Source: Mycoplasma testudineum (GTDB lineage: Bacteria; Bacillota_I; Bacilli_A; Mycoplasmatales; Metamycoplasmataceae). Taken from it: a stretch of DNA of 64,000 nucleotides. The DNA is taken from the NCBI RefSeq assembly GCF_002245785.1, contig NZ_NNCE01000001.1:89365-153364 (forward strand). Reading direction: 5' to 3'. Positions 41,799 through 51,489 of this stretch are shown piece after piece (position 1 is the first letter of the stretch; each line of letters starts with the position of its first letter). The position numbers and the translations under genes were made by a program. The notes beneath the pieces were generated by a model. The model saw nothing but the letters and a program-made list of their open reading frames with translations, did no database searches and had not been told where the DNA came from.

Positions 41799-43117
41799 TT
41801 AGTTTACATGCGATTTGTTTAATAATATTTTGCTTTTTATATAACAATAATAATTATTGAATAGTTCCTATATTAATGCTATTTACTATCAATTTTTATT
41901 GTTATACAATTCAAAAAGATAAATTAGGTATCTATATGCTTTGCTTTAGCATATTGTTTATTATTTTTTATGTCACAAATATTGAAATAAGAAATAAAGA
42001 ATATACAAATGGTTCTAACTATATAATTTATTCTAAGAAAAATAATTATTATGTAGTTGAACAAAATTGACAATATTTTTCTCTTAACTATAATGGTAAT
42101 TTAAATGTTGGAGATGTAATTGAAATTGAAAATATTCATGTTGAGAAATTGACAGATGAATATTCAAAATATTTAAATTCAAACGATGTATATTACAAAA
42201 TAGATTTTCATGATGTGAGAGTAGTAGGCAAAAAATTTAACTTACATCAAATTGTAAAATCATATTTTCAAAATAGCCCGCAATATTATAAAAATTATAT
42301 GACTTTATTTTATTTGGGAAATTTAGATTCTGAAACAGCGGATATAGCAAAAAAAATAAAATCTTTAGGAGTGTATCATTTAGCTGTTATTTCTGGATTT
42401 CATTTAAACTTTTTTACCATTTGCATTTCTAAAATTTTAACTAAATTGAAAATAAATAATTCATGACAAAATATAATGATAATTAATTTATTCATATTTA
42501 TTTTTATAGTTTCAAATTATAGTATTCCAATATATAGAGTTGTTTCAGTTTTTATTATCAATATATTTATTAAAAAAATTTGAAAGTCAAAAATGTCTGT
42601 TACATCATTGCTCATGTCTTCTCTTTTATATTTAATTTTTAGACCTGGAGCAATTAATTCTATCTCTTTTCAATTAAGTTATTTGATATCGTTTTATATA
42701 TTACTTTTTTCAAAAATTAAATTTAAATCAAAATTGTTAAAACTAATTTTGATCCCGGTAGTAGCGAATTCAGTTTCACTATTAGTTACAACACAAATTA
42801 ATAATCTAATATATCCTTTTGCAATATTGAATAACTTACTGTACACACCTATATTTGGATTTATTTATTTAGTAAGTGTTTTGTTGTTTTATATCAAACC
42901 ATATGTAGATTTTATTTTTAAAGTATTCGATATTCATTTTGGTTTTGTTAAATTATTGACGTTCAATATAGAAAATACAAATTTTTCAATAATGTGATTC
43001 ATTGTAAATTTTCTAATTTTGAACATTTATCTGATTACAAAAAGTGATAAAAAATTATTTATGGAAACTCAGCAAATCAAATACAAAACAACATTATTTA
43101 AAATATTGAATTATTAA
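41795..43117 (+). CDS. comEC: ComEC-like DNA uptake channel (competence domain only)
   Basis: A multi-pass membrane protein of up to 440 residues. It has an early hydrophobic pair, an OB-like segment (SNYIIYSKKNNYYVVEQNWQYFSLNYNG in pieces), then the Competence domain with YHLAVISGFHLNFFTI (about 195-208; compare HLLAISGLHV in ComEC), IPIYRVVSVFIIN and ISFQLSYLISFYILLFSK. The C-terminal metallo-beta-lactamase-like nuclease domain of Bacillus ComEC is missing, as in other mycoplasmas. The start is uncertain: first ATG is 41876, but the frame is open and hydrophobic upstream. ATA 41795 overlaps the comEA stop as ATAA. TGA codons at 41858, 42068, 42464, 42581 and 42995 are Trp. Confidence 0.8.
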
Positions 43118-43156
43118 CCGCCAGACATTATCGAAAGATATTTATTTTCAAATATG

Positions 43157-43162
43157 TATAAT
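43157..43162 (+). promoter_or_regulatory. -10 box of holA
   Basis: TATAAT lies 6 nt before ATG 43169. It supports a leaderless start there instead of the upstream ATG at 43154, with which the box would overlap. Confidence 0.4.
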
Positions 43163-43168
43163 TATTTT

Positions 43169-44113
43169 ATGGACTTAATAATCGGAAAAGATGAATATTT
43201 ATCTGAAATTGAAATTGATAAACTATTAAATAATAATTATAAAAATTATCTACCTTCTAAATACAGTTATGATTTTAATATTAATATATTTTTAGATGAC
43301 ATATTACAAAGAGATTTATTCAATGATAAGAAAGTATTTATTGTAAAAGATTGAAATATTTTAGAATCTAGCGAAATGAAAAAAAGTGATTTTGATAATA
43401 TTTCACTACATTTAAGACTTACAAATTATCCTATTATTTTTGTTGTTAATAAAAATATCAAAAAGCAAAATCAATTATTGAAATATATTTTTCAAAATTC
43501 TAATATCATCGAAATTCCAGAATTGCAAAATTATGAAATAGCAGATTTTATTAGAAAATATATTAGTGATAAAAATTATAACTTTGATTATAAAGCCGTA
43601 AGTCATCTATTAGATGTTTTACCTGATGATTTAAAAATAATTACACAAGAAATTGAAAAATTATCAATGCTAGCAAAAGAAATAACTATTGATGATATTG
43701 ATGAATCAATTTCATTTTACGATAAAGAAATTGATTATCAATTACTCGATGCTATTGCAAGTAATAAACCATCTGTAATTTTAAAAGTATTTCACGAAAC
43801 AATAGAATCAGGTGTTGATCCGATATTGATTATGGGTCAACTTGCATCTTTATTTATTCTTGCAAGTGAAGTACATAATCTCATGGAAATAGGTAATTCT
43901 GTTTTTACGATAAATGAAAAATTAGGTGTGCATCAATATAGAATAAAAAAAGCAAAAGAGATAGTTGATTTAATGGGAATTTCAAAAATCAGATTTTTAA
44001 TTGATCGTTTAGAAAAAACGGATTATAGAATTAAGAAAAAATATTTAGATCCTATATTTTCTTTAGAAGTTTTTATACTCAATTTAGTTTCACAGGAGAT
44101 TGATAATGAATAA
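43169..44113 (+). CDS. holA: DNA polymerase III delta subunit
   Basis: Clamp-loader subunit that opens the beta sliding clamp. The 314-residue product starts MDLIIGKDEYLSEIEIDKLL, in register with the family 'ylihG.D.fli...i' pattern. It continues with IFVVNKNIKKQNQLLKYIFQNSNIIEIPELQNYEIADFIRKYI, LLDVLPDDLKIITQEIEKLS and the C-terminal collar helices (YRIKKAKEIVDLMGISKIRFLIDRLEKTDYRIKKKY). ATG 43154 is an alternative start, adding five residues before the conserved beginning; 43169 is preferred for family register and for the -10 box just ahead. Its end overlaps the next gene by 8 nt. comEC-holA adjacency is common in Firmicutes. Confidence 0.88.
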
Positions 44114-45689
44114 GATTTGGTATGAACTAGATCAAAACTACTATTCAAATGATAATGATAAAAATTATTCATTTGAAGGTATTAAAAATGTAATTAAGTA
44201 TTTTAAAAGTCTACAAATTGATTTTGTAATTATGCAGCAAATTCTAAATACATATGATGTTCCAAATGCTGAAATAATCAAAAACAACGAAAGTCAAATA
44301 GGATCTATAAGTAAGTTAAGAGATTTGCTAAAAGAACTTAAAGATAATGAAATTTTTCCTATAATGAAATTCGATTTAGAAAAACTTAAAATTGCAGTTA
44401 ATAGTTACGAAAATTTAAATAAATATTTAAATAATCAATTAGTGGTATCAAGGCAAAATAGTTCTGTTGGATTTTTAAATAATAATTTAAATGATCATAA
44501 ATATATTACTCAATCCTACTTTATTAAAACTAATTCAAATGATTTTGAAAAAGCGTGATCTGCAAATAATTCAATGGATGAATTAAAAATATTATTAAAA
44601 TTTTATAAAAAAATTGGTTTTAAAGGAATAGTCTTTCACAATTTTGAATCGATTTATCCAATTGATTCAAAAACTAATAATGTTAATTCTAAAACAATTG
44701 CACAGTTAAAAACAATTTATCAAATGTGCAAAGAAATAGATAGAGAATTTTTAATTGTTTTAGAAACAAAAAATGAACTTAAAAATTCAATAGTTCCCCT
44801 GGACAAAGATCGTGAAAAATTTTATGATTTTATAATCAATAATTCATTAGCAGAAATTAATAAAACTACTAAATTTGATATTGGTCTACACGTTGATGTA
44901 AGCAAAAGAAACTTATCTAAAATGATTGAAAAAACACTTAATCAAAACAATAATATTTTTGCTTTACAATCAGTTAATAGTGGAAGAATAAATTCAAACT
45001 GAGGAGATGATTATATTTTTTGAGAAGAATCTGCAAAATCATTAATAATGTTGAATTTAGTTCACTTACATGATAAGAAAATTTTTAGCGGTCAAGAAGT
45101 AGGATTACTCAATTTAAATAAATCATTTTTTGACAAAATAAAAGATTTTGAAGTTAACGAACAAAAACATAAATTAGCTGATTCAGGAATTTCGGTAGAT
45201 AGATTCAACTATTCATTTGTCACGCTAAATCCATTAAATTTAAAATACCCTTTTTTATGAAGTAAAGAACAGCAAACGGACTTTGATAAATATTTAGATT
45301 ATAAATATGAAACAAATGTTAAAAGTCAATGAAATAATAATTATTCAGTTCTAAATTTTTACAAAAAAGTTAGTCATATTTATAAAAATGATAGTTTTGT
45401 TACCATGCTTAAAACAGCAAAGTACAAAATAAATCATCCCAAATTTAACAATACAATAATTGATTATTCTATTGTTTCTCCAAAATTCACAATTAGGATT
45501 TTTCTAAATTTATCATATGAATTTATAAAAGTAAGATTACCAAAAAAATATAAGGTAATTTTATCAAGTTATCAATCAAAAAAATATATTAAAAAAATAA
45601 GAGAATTAGATCCATATGAATCCATTATAATTTTAGAGAACCCTAAAAATGTGGAAGATGATTTTATTGTTTCCCTTTTTGAAATGTAA
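44106..45689 (+). CDS. Degenerate GH13 (alpha-amylase superfamily) protein, probably catalytically inactive
   Basis: A 527-residue protein with the layout of oligo-1,6-glucosidase/trehalose-6-phosphate hydrolase-type GH13 enzymes. It has FEGIKNVIKYFKSLQIDFVIMQQ (beta1 region), a YDVPN and SISKLRDLLKELKDNEI segment, GFKGIVFHNFE, FLIVLETKNEL, VNSGRINSNWGDD, IFSGQEVGLLN and a C-terminal beta domain ending LDPYESIIILE. Aligned with GFRLDV, the nucleophile Asp is Ile175. Aligned with NHDQPR the stabilising Asp is Asn291 and the His is Val290. A glutamate (Glu220) may remain at the acid/base position. It thus looks like a pseudoenzyme or a sugar-binding protein. The frame is fully intact, so it is probably expressed. 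It overlaps holA by 8 nt. Confidence 0.75.
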
Positions 45690-45698
45690 GGATATAAA

Positions 45699-46739
45699 AT
45701 GAACAAGGAAAAAAACTTAGATAAAAATCACCCTTTATATTATTCAGCTAACTATTTTTTTAAAGCTGAAGAAATTATTAAAAAATTGAAACCAGATTCA
45801 ATTATTACACTTCAGTTTTTTCAAAGAAAAGACAACATTATGCTCTCAGGAATGGAAGAAGTTTTAGAATTACTAGAAAAATACACTCCTGTTGACAAAT
45901 ACAAAATAAGTTATTTACCTGATGGTTCTTTAATTAATTCGAAAGAAGTAGTTTTAGAACTAGAAGGAAAGTATGAATATTTTGGAACATATGAAGGTAT
46001 AATTGACGGAATTTTAAGTCGCTCATCATCAGTATCTACAAATGTACATAGGTGCATTCTTGCTGCAGGAAAAAAAGAAATCGTATTTATGAGTGATAGA
46101 AGTGATCATTATTCAAATCAAATACGCGATGGTAAAGCAGCTATTGTTGCAGGAATTAAAGCACACCCAACTACTGCTACAAGTCAAGGGCATCCAGAAT
46201 TAGTATTTGGCTCGATTCCTCACGTTGCTTTGCAAGCTAATGAAGGGGATGTAGTCAAAGTAATGCAGACATATCAAGAGTTATTTCCTGAAGAAAATTA
46301 TTTAGTTGCATTAGTAGATTTTAACAATGATGTTATTGCCGATTCACTTAAAGTAGCAAAAGCTTTAGGTAAAAATCTAAAAGGTGTTAGAGTTGATACA
46401 TCCGTTTCTGTTAGAGATAAAATGTTTAAAGATAATGAAGATGAATGAGGAGTTACACCAAGGCAAATTAAAGCGCTTAGACAAGCATTAGATGATGCAG
46501 ATGCTATGCATGTTAAAATTATTGTCTCAAGTGGATTTACACCTGAAAAAATATCTCGATTTGAAAAAGAAAATACCCCAGTTGATGCATACGGAGTCGG
46601 CGAATATATTTTAGATATTAAGGTTCACTATAGTGCTGATGCAGTAAAAATAGATGGCAAGAACTTTGCTAAAGTTGGAAGACAATATAACCACAATCCT
46701 AAACTAATCGCTTTTAGAAAGAAAAATTATGATATATAG
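45699..46739 (+). CDS. pncB: Nicotinate phosphoribosyltransferase
   Basis: Makes nicotinate mononucleotide from nicotinate and PRPP, the entry step of NAD salvage; mycoplasmas lack de novo NAD synthesis. The 346-residue product is of the short mycoplasma type (MG037-like) with YEGIIDGILSRSSSVSTNVHRCI, the FMSDRSDHYSNQIRDGKAAIVAGI segment, GHPELVFGSIPHVALQAN, VALVDFNNDVIADSLKVA, the phosphate-site VRVDTSVS and VSSGFTPEKISRFE, and DAYGVGEYIL. One TGA is Trp (EDE-W-GVT). GGATAT lies before the ATG. Its last codons overlap the plsY start by 11 nt. Confidence 0.92.
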
Positions 46740-47514
46740 TTCAAGCACTACAAATATTTTTTTGGAAGTTTCACAATTTAATTATGATTCAGCGCAAAAA
46801 ACCATTGCCTTTATTTCATTTAATTTTTTAATAATAATTTTGGCATATTTATGAGGATCACTAAATACATCAATTTTAGTTTCAAAATTTATTTTCAAAA
46901 ATGACATTAGGCAGTATGGATCAGGTAATGCTGGTTCAACAAATATTAAAAGAAAATTCGGAACTAAAGTAGCTGGTTTAATTTTTTTAACAGACATATT
47001 AAAAGTTTATTTAGTATCTGTCATTTTGTATTTTACAAATAATTATGCAGTTGGCTTTGAAGCAACTAATGGAATGAAATCAATATTTGTTGTAGTTCCT
47101 CAATTAGCTATAGCAGCTATTGTTGTAGGACATATTTATCCAATATTCTTTAAGTTTAAAGGTGGAAAAGGTGCTGCAACTTTAGTTGGTTTTTACTTAA
47201 GTGTTAACATAATCTTATTTCTTATTGGATTTGTTTTGTGAGTGACAATTTTATATACAAGCAAAATGGCATCAGTTGCAACAACTTTAGCTAATTTAAT
47301 TGCTATTCCATTATTCTTTATTCCTTGGTTTGATACTTCCGTTTTAGGATTTTTAATTCCGGATTGACCTTCAATTGGTTCTTATCCACTTTCAACTTTA
47401 CATTCTGGATTAATCTTTTTAGTTACATCAGCGCTTGTTATTTTCTCACATAGATCTAATTTAGCAAGAGTCTTTAAAGGTGAAGAAAGAAAAATCAAAT
47501 CTAAAAAAGCTTAA
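46729..47514 (+). CDS. plsY: Glycerol-3-phosphate acyltransferase (acylphosphate-dependent)
   Basis: Transfers an acyl group from acyl-phosphate to glycerol-3-phosphate, the first step of phospholipid synthesis in the membrane. The 261-residue protein has several membrane segments and the three PlsY motifs: AYLWGSLNTSILVSK with RQYGSGNAGSTN (motif 1), VVGHIYPIFFKFKGGKGAA (motif 2) and the LVIFSHRSNLARVFKGEERK C-terminal motif (motif 3). An N-terminal stretch of about 20 residues precedes the first membrane segment and makes it longer than the ~200-residue norm, along with a loop near IPWFDTSVLGFLIPDWPS. It starts inside pncB and is followed by a terminator. Confidence 0.93.
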
Positions 47515-47532
47515 ATAATTGCTAGCAGATTA

Positions 47533-47566
47533 AAATCAGTCGTATATAGCCGATTGATTTTTTATA
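47533..47566 (+). terminator. Terminator after plsY
   Basis: AAATCAGTCG (47533-47542) pairs with CGATTGATTT (47551-47560), 10 bp including one G-U, 8-nt loop, then T-rich sequence. Confidence 0.85.
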
Positions 47567-47812
47567 TTTTTTATTTAATTCATTTAAAAAAATAAATTTT
47601 ATGTGTAAAATAAAAAAACATTTTGATTTTTTTCGAATATTTTGGCAATAAAATTAACTTATTTTTGTATATTTTCACCCATTATGTTAGACACATTTAT
47701 GCTCTAAAGCATAAAAAACTAACAAAACACAAATAAACGCCAAAATTGATAATATGAGAAAATATACATAGCTCAATAAAAATTGATAAGAAAAAATGGA
47801 GAAAGAGAGAAT
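47567..47812. other. Leader region of the coiled-coil protein gene
   Basis: About 245 nt of very AT-rich sequence between the plsY terminator and the next gene. It holds a hairpin at 47686-47723 and an AAAGAGAG ribosome site before 47813. Several -10-like boxes (for example GATAAT near 47753) are present but none can be chosen with confidence. No ORF of note. Confidence 0.5.
47686..47723. promoter_or_regulatory. Two-part inverted repeat upstream of the coiled-coil gene
   Basis: TTTATGCT-CTAA-AGCATAAA (47696-47715) is a perfect 8-bp stem with a tetraloop, enclosed by GTTAG (47686-47690) and CTAAC (47719-47723). No T-run follows on either strand, so it is not a terminator; an operator or leader RNA fold are options. 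Confidence 0.45.
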
Positions 47813-50800
47813 ATGAATAGATTCTATTGTTTATACGTACCTAAATCAGCGCCTTACAAGTGAATGCTGAAAGAAGTTAAAAAATCTGCTATTGGTTATT
47901 TTCAAAATAGACTGGACGCAATTGACTATTTTATTGATAATTATGGTAAGACAGAAGCCATGATTTGGTTTCAAAATAAGTTTGAAATTTTTGAAGGTAA
48001 TTTAAAAGTTGAAGTCGATGAAAACGGTCAGTTCGAAAAAAACAAATACATTTTAACAATTTCGAAATTCCAAAACGAAGCAAAAAATGATATTGATTTA
48101 AAAATCATTGATATTCATAATGAGTTATATATTGATATTAAAACTAAATATAGAACTCGTATTGATAAAAGAAATAAATGAAAAGGTACGCAAGAGTTTA
48201 TTCTAGAAAAAACTACTGCAAAATCTAAAAAATCAGATGCTAAAATTGATCCAGCTATTGTAGATGAAAAAGCTGGTTTAGTTAATATGCCATTATTTTA
48301 TGCAAATCAAACTCGTTCTCAAAATAATGATATCGACCAAGAAGCAATTGAAAAAGCTAATTTAGCAGATTTAGCAAGAAAACAGCAAGAAGCTAAAGAA
48401 GCTGAAGAAAATCTTAGAAATAAGCATGAATTTAATGATGTATTAGAAAAGCTGCGAGAAGAAGCTGCAAAATTATCAAGTGCAGCATCATTAGAAAGTG
48501 AAGATATTGAAAAACTTCTTTCTGAATATGATGAACTTGAAAAGCGTTTTAAAACAGAAGAAGATGAAATAGCTAAAGAACAATCTCAAAAACTTGATGA
48601 TTTAGAAAAGCAACTTGATGATTTACGTAAACAAAACGAAGAATTATTAAATGAACAAGCAAATAGATTAGAACAATTAAGAGATTCTGGAACCATAGAT
48701 GAACAAATTCAAGCTGAATTAGATGCATTAGAGCGTGAAAGTGAAGAAAGGCTTAATGCCAAAATTGCTGCTGCTCAAGCTGAATATGAACAAAAGCAAA
48801 TGTATTATGAACAAGCAACTAATGAATACATGGATCAGCAAAGTGAAATTGAAAATCAGTTTCAAGAATTGCATGATTTTTATCAAAATGAAATGAATGA
48901 ATCTCGGGCTTTTTATGAAGCACAACTAGCTGAACGTGAAGCAGAATTACAAGCTGAAAAAGATGCTGCAATTGCAGCTCATCAAGCTAAATTGTTCCAA
49001 GAATATGAAGCAAAAATTTCAGCTTTAAATAATGATGAAAAATCTAAAGCAGAAAAACATTTAGAAGTTGAACGTGCTAAATTAATGGTCGAGCAAAAAG
49101 AAACACTTGAAAGAATAACTAATAAACTTTTAAAAGAGCAAAGTGAAATAGTTGAAAAAATGACAAGTGAGCAGCGAGAAGAATATAAAAAATTACTCGA
49201 GCAACAACAAATTCAATATGATAAAGAAATTCAAGATCGTTTAGCAATACTAGGTGAAACGCAAAGAAAAGAATTCTTGGCTTTATTAGAAGAAAGCGAT
49301 AAAACTTTTGAAGCAAGTCAAAATGAATTAAAAAAATCTGGTGAAGAATATACTAAATTATTAGCTAATCAAGCTGCCTTTTATGAAGCAAGAATTGAAG
49401 CGCTTGAAAATGCATATCATGCTCAATTATTAGAAGCAGTTGAAGAAGTTCGCTCTGAAAGTAATGAATTAATAAGTCAAAGTCAATTAGAAGCACAAAG
49501 ATATCATCAGTATTCATTTGCTGAATATCAAAGACAAATTCAAGCTCAAATGATAGCCAATTATCAAGCATATCAAAATGAAATATATGCAATGCAAATG
49601 GCTTTAGACAATCAAAGACAACAATGAGAATATCAACTTTGAATTGAACGGCAAAATTGGTTAAGAGAGCAAGAACAAATGCGAGCTTATATGAGTGCTT
49701 ATAATATCGAGGTTGAACAACAAAGATACTATAACGAAATGCAATTACAAGAATGACTAAATCAGCAACAATTAGCAAACAGGTTTGAAATGGAAATGCA
49801 AAGAAGACAAGCACTTGAACAAAGAAGAATTCAAGAACAAAACCGTCTTATCCTTGAAGCTAAAACTCAAGAATTGCAAAATCAGACTCAAATTCTTGAA
49901 CAACGTGCCCGTACTATTGAGATGGAAAAACAATATGTTAATCATCAAAATAATTATGTAATGGCACAAGAAATTAACGAATTAAATGAAAATCAAAATT
50001 CAAATATGGTTCAAGATTTTACTAATCAAATTGATAATCAAAATCAAAATAAAGCAAATAATAAATTTACTAAAAAACAAGGCAAAGTTTATCAACAAAA
50101 AGGATCTAATTCAAAACAAAGCCAAAATAAACAAGAAAATAGTAAAAATGATAAAATAAAATATAATCTTAATTATAATAATTCAATTCAAGACACTTTA
50201 GGGAGAAATACACAATCAATGTATAATCAAAATCGAAACAATTTTTCACAGCCACGAAACACTCAAGAATTCCAAGCAAACCAACCTATGAATAATCCAG
50301 GCTATGATACAAGAGCATTTGACACAACTCAAATTCCTTTTACTACACAACAATTTAACCAAGTTAGACCGCCGATGCCAAGACAACAACGACCGTTAAA
50401 TCCATATGTTACAAGTCAGTTCAGACCGCAACCAGCACAAAGACCTGTAAATCCATATGTTACACAACAATTACAAACTCAATTCAATACTCAAACTATT
50501 CCAAATAATGGAGTTGCCTTAAGAAATGAGTTTGATCAAACTCTTGAAATGTTAAGACATGACGAAGAACAATTAAAAGAAATGAAGCGTCAAGAAATTT
50601 TAGCTAGAGCAAGAAAATTAAGTGAACTTAAACAAACAGATCAAAAAGTATTCGAAGCTCGTCGCGCTAGAATTAAAGAACAAGAAAGAATTAACAGAGA
50701 ACTTTACGAAAGAGAAAAAGAAATTTACGAAACTCGTAAATTACAAATTCGTGAACAAGAAAAACGTGTTCGTGATTTAGTTACTCAAGAATTAAATCAA

Positions 50801-51295
50801 TACAATGGTAGAGTTGAAGAATTCGAAAAAGTTAAAGCAAGTTTAGATGCATCAATTCAAAGTAGAGAAGAAATACTAGAAAAAGACAGTTTAGACTGAG
50901 ACATTAGTGCAGATAATTCTACAGCAGCAAGCGTTAGCGATATTCATGTAGAACCACAAAAAGTAAGTCCAGCATCTAAACCAGTTACTGAACCAGTTAA
51001 CAAAGTAGTTGAAGCAAAACCAGTTGTTGTTAAAACAAATGTTGATGATAAATACACAATTAAATCAAAAACTTTAGTTGATTCAAATCCTGCTGAAGAA
51101 GACTTATTTATGCCAACTGATCTTGAAAGTGATGCAGAAGCACCTGAATGAGTTACTGTTGAATCTAAAGTTGCTAAAAAAGAAAAAAAACGACAAAAAA
51201 TTTCACCACTTTTAATTTCAATTTTTGCAATAGTAGGTGTAGCAGCAATCGCAGTACTTATTGTTGTTGTGTTACTAGCAGTTAACGTAATCTAA
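47813..51295 (+). CDS. Large coiled-coil, Q/N-rich, C-terminally anchored protein
   Basis: A 1160-residue protein of unknown family. Residues 1-145 form a globular N-domain (KSAIGYFQNRLDAIDYFIDN...). Residues about 170-715 are mostly charged coiled coil rich in E, Q, A and K. About 715-890 is Q/N- and P-rich and low complexity, with a near-repeat PLNPYVTSQF / PVNPYVTQQL. About 900-1025 is a second strongly charged coiled coil (LKEMKRQEILARARKL..., REREKEI-like), then an acidic linker and one C-terminal membrane helix (LLISIFAIVGVAAIAVLIVV) reaching the end. No signal peptide, so a tail-anchored cytoplasmic topology is likely. The architecture recalls mycoplasma cytoskeletal and cytadherence proteins, an analogy not homology. 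AAAGAGAG precedes the ATG. Confidence 0.8.
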
Positions 51296-51305
51296 TAATT
51301 AAACA

Positions 51306-51329
51306 AAAGTCCCGACTGGGATTTTTTTG
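51306..51329 (+). terminator. Terminator of the coiled-coil gene
   Basis: TCCC-GACT-GGGA core, extended by flanking A/T pairs, then seven T, 10 nt after the stop codon. Confidence 0.75.
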
Positions 51330-51410
51330 CTTTTAGTTTTAACTAAAACATAGATTCCTTTTTATTACGTTTTTTGGTAAAATATTTTTAAATAAAAATT
51401 ATTATTTTTT

Positions 51411-51416
51411 TATAAT
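51411..51416 (+). promoter_or_regulatory. -10 box of the lipoprotein gene
   Basis: Consensus TATAAT after a T-run. Transcription would begin near 51423, inside or next to the hairpin at 51419, leaving a leader of about 67 nt. Confidence 0.5.
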
Positions 51417-51418
51417 AG

Positions 51419-51441
51419 CGCTCAGCTTACTGCCATGAGCG
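51419..51441 (+). promoter_or_regulatory. 5' hairpin of the lipoprotein mRNA
   Basis: CGCTCA (51419-51424) pairs with TGAGCG (51436-51441), 11-nt loop, immediately downstream of the -10 box. It is GC-rich for this genome and would lie at the 5' end of the message. Confidence 0.45.
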
Positions 51442-51489
51442 ATTAAAGGTAAATAATTAAATTATTGCTTTGAAAGGAATAAAAGGAAT

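Noticed and set aside
43154-43168. Upstream ATG for holA
   Set aside because: It precedes the conserved family start by five codons and overlaps a TATAAT box; kept only as an alternative.
44106-45689. Active alpha-glucosidase annotation
   Set aside because: Two of three GH13 catalytic positions are replaced, so an enzyme name would mislead.
48728-49969. Several minus-strand open frames opposite the coiled-coil gene
   Set aside because: They arise because Q/E/K-rich coding sequence is stop-poor on the other strand; Phe/Leu/His-rich translations without start signals.
50390-50490. NPYVT repeat as a recombination or phase-variation site
   Set aside because: Only two imperfect copies exist and they fit a low-complexity proline-rich linker.
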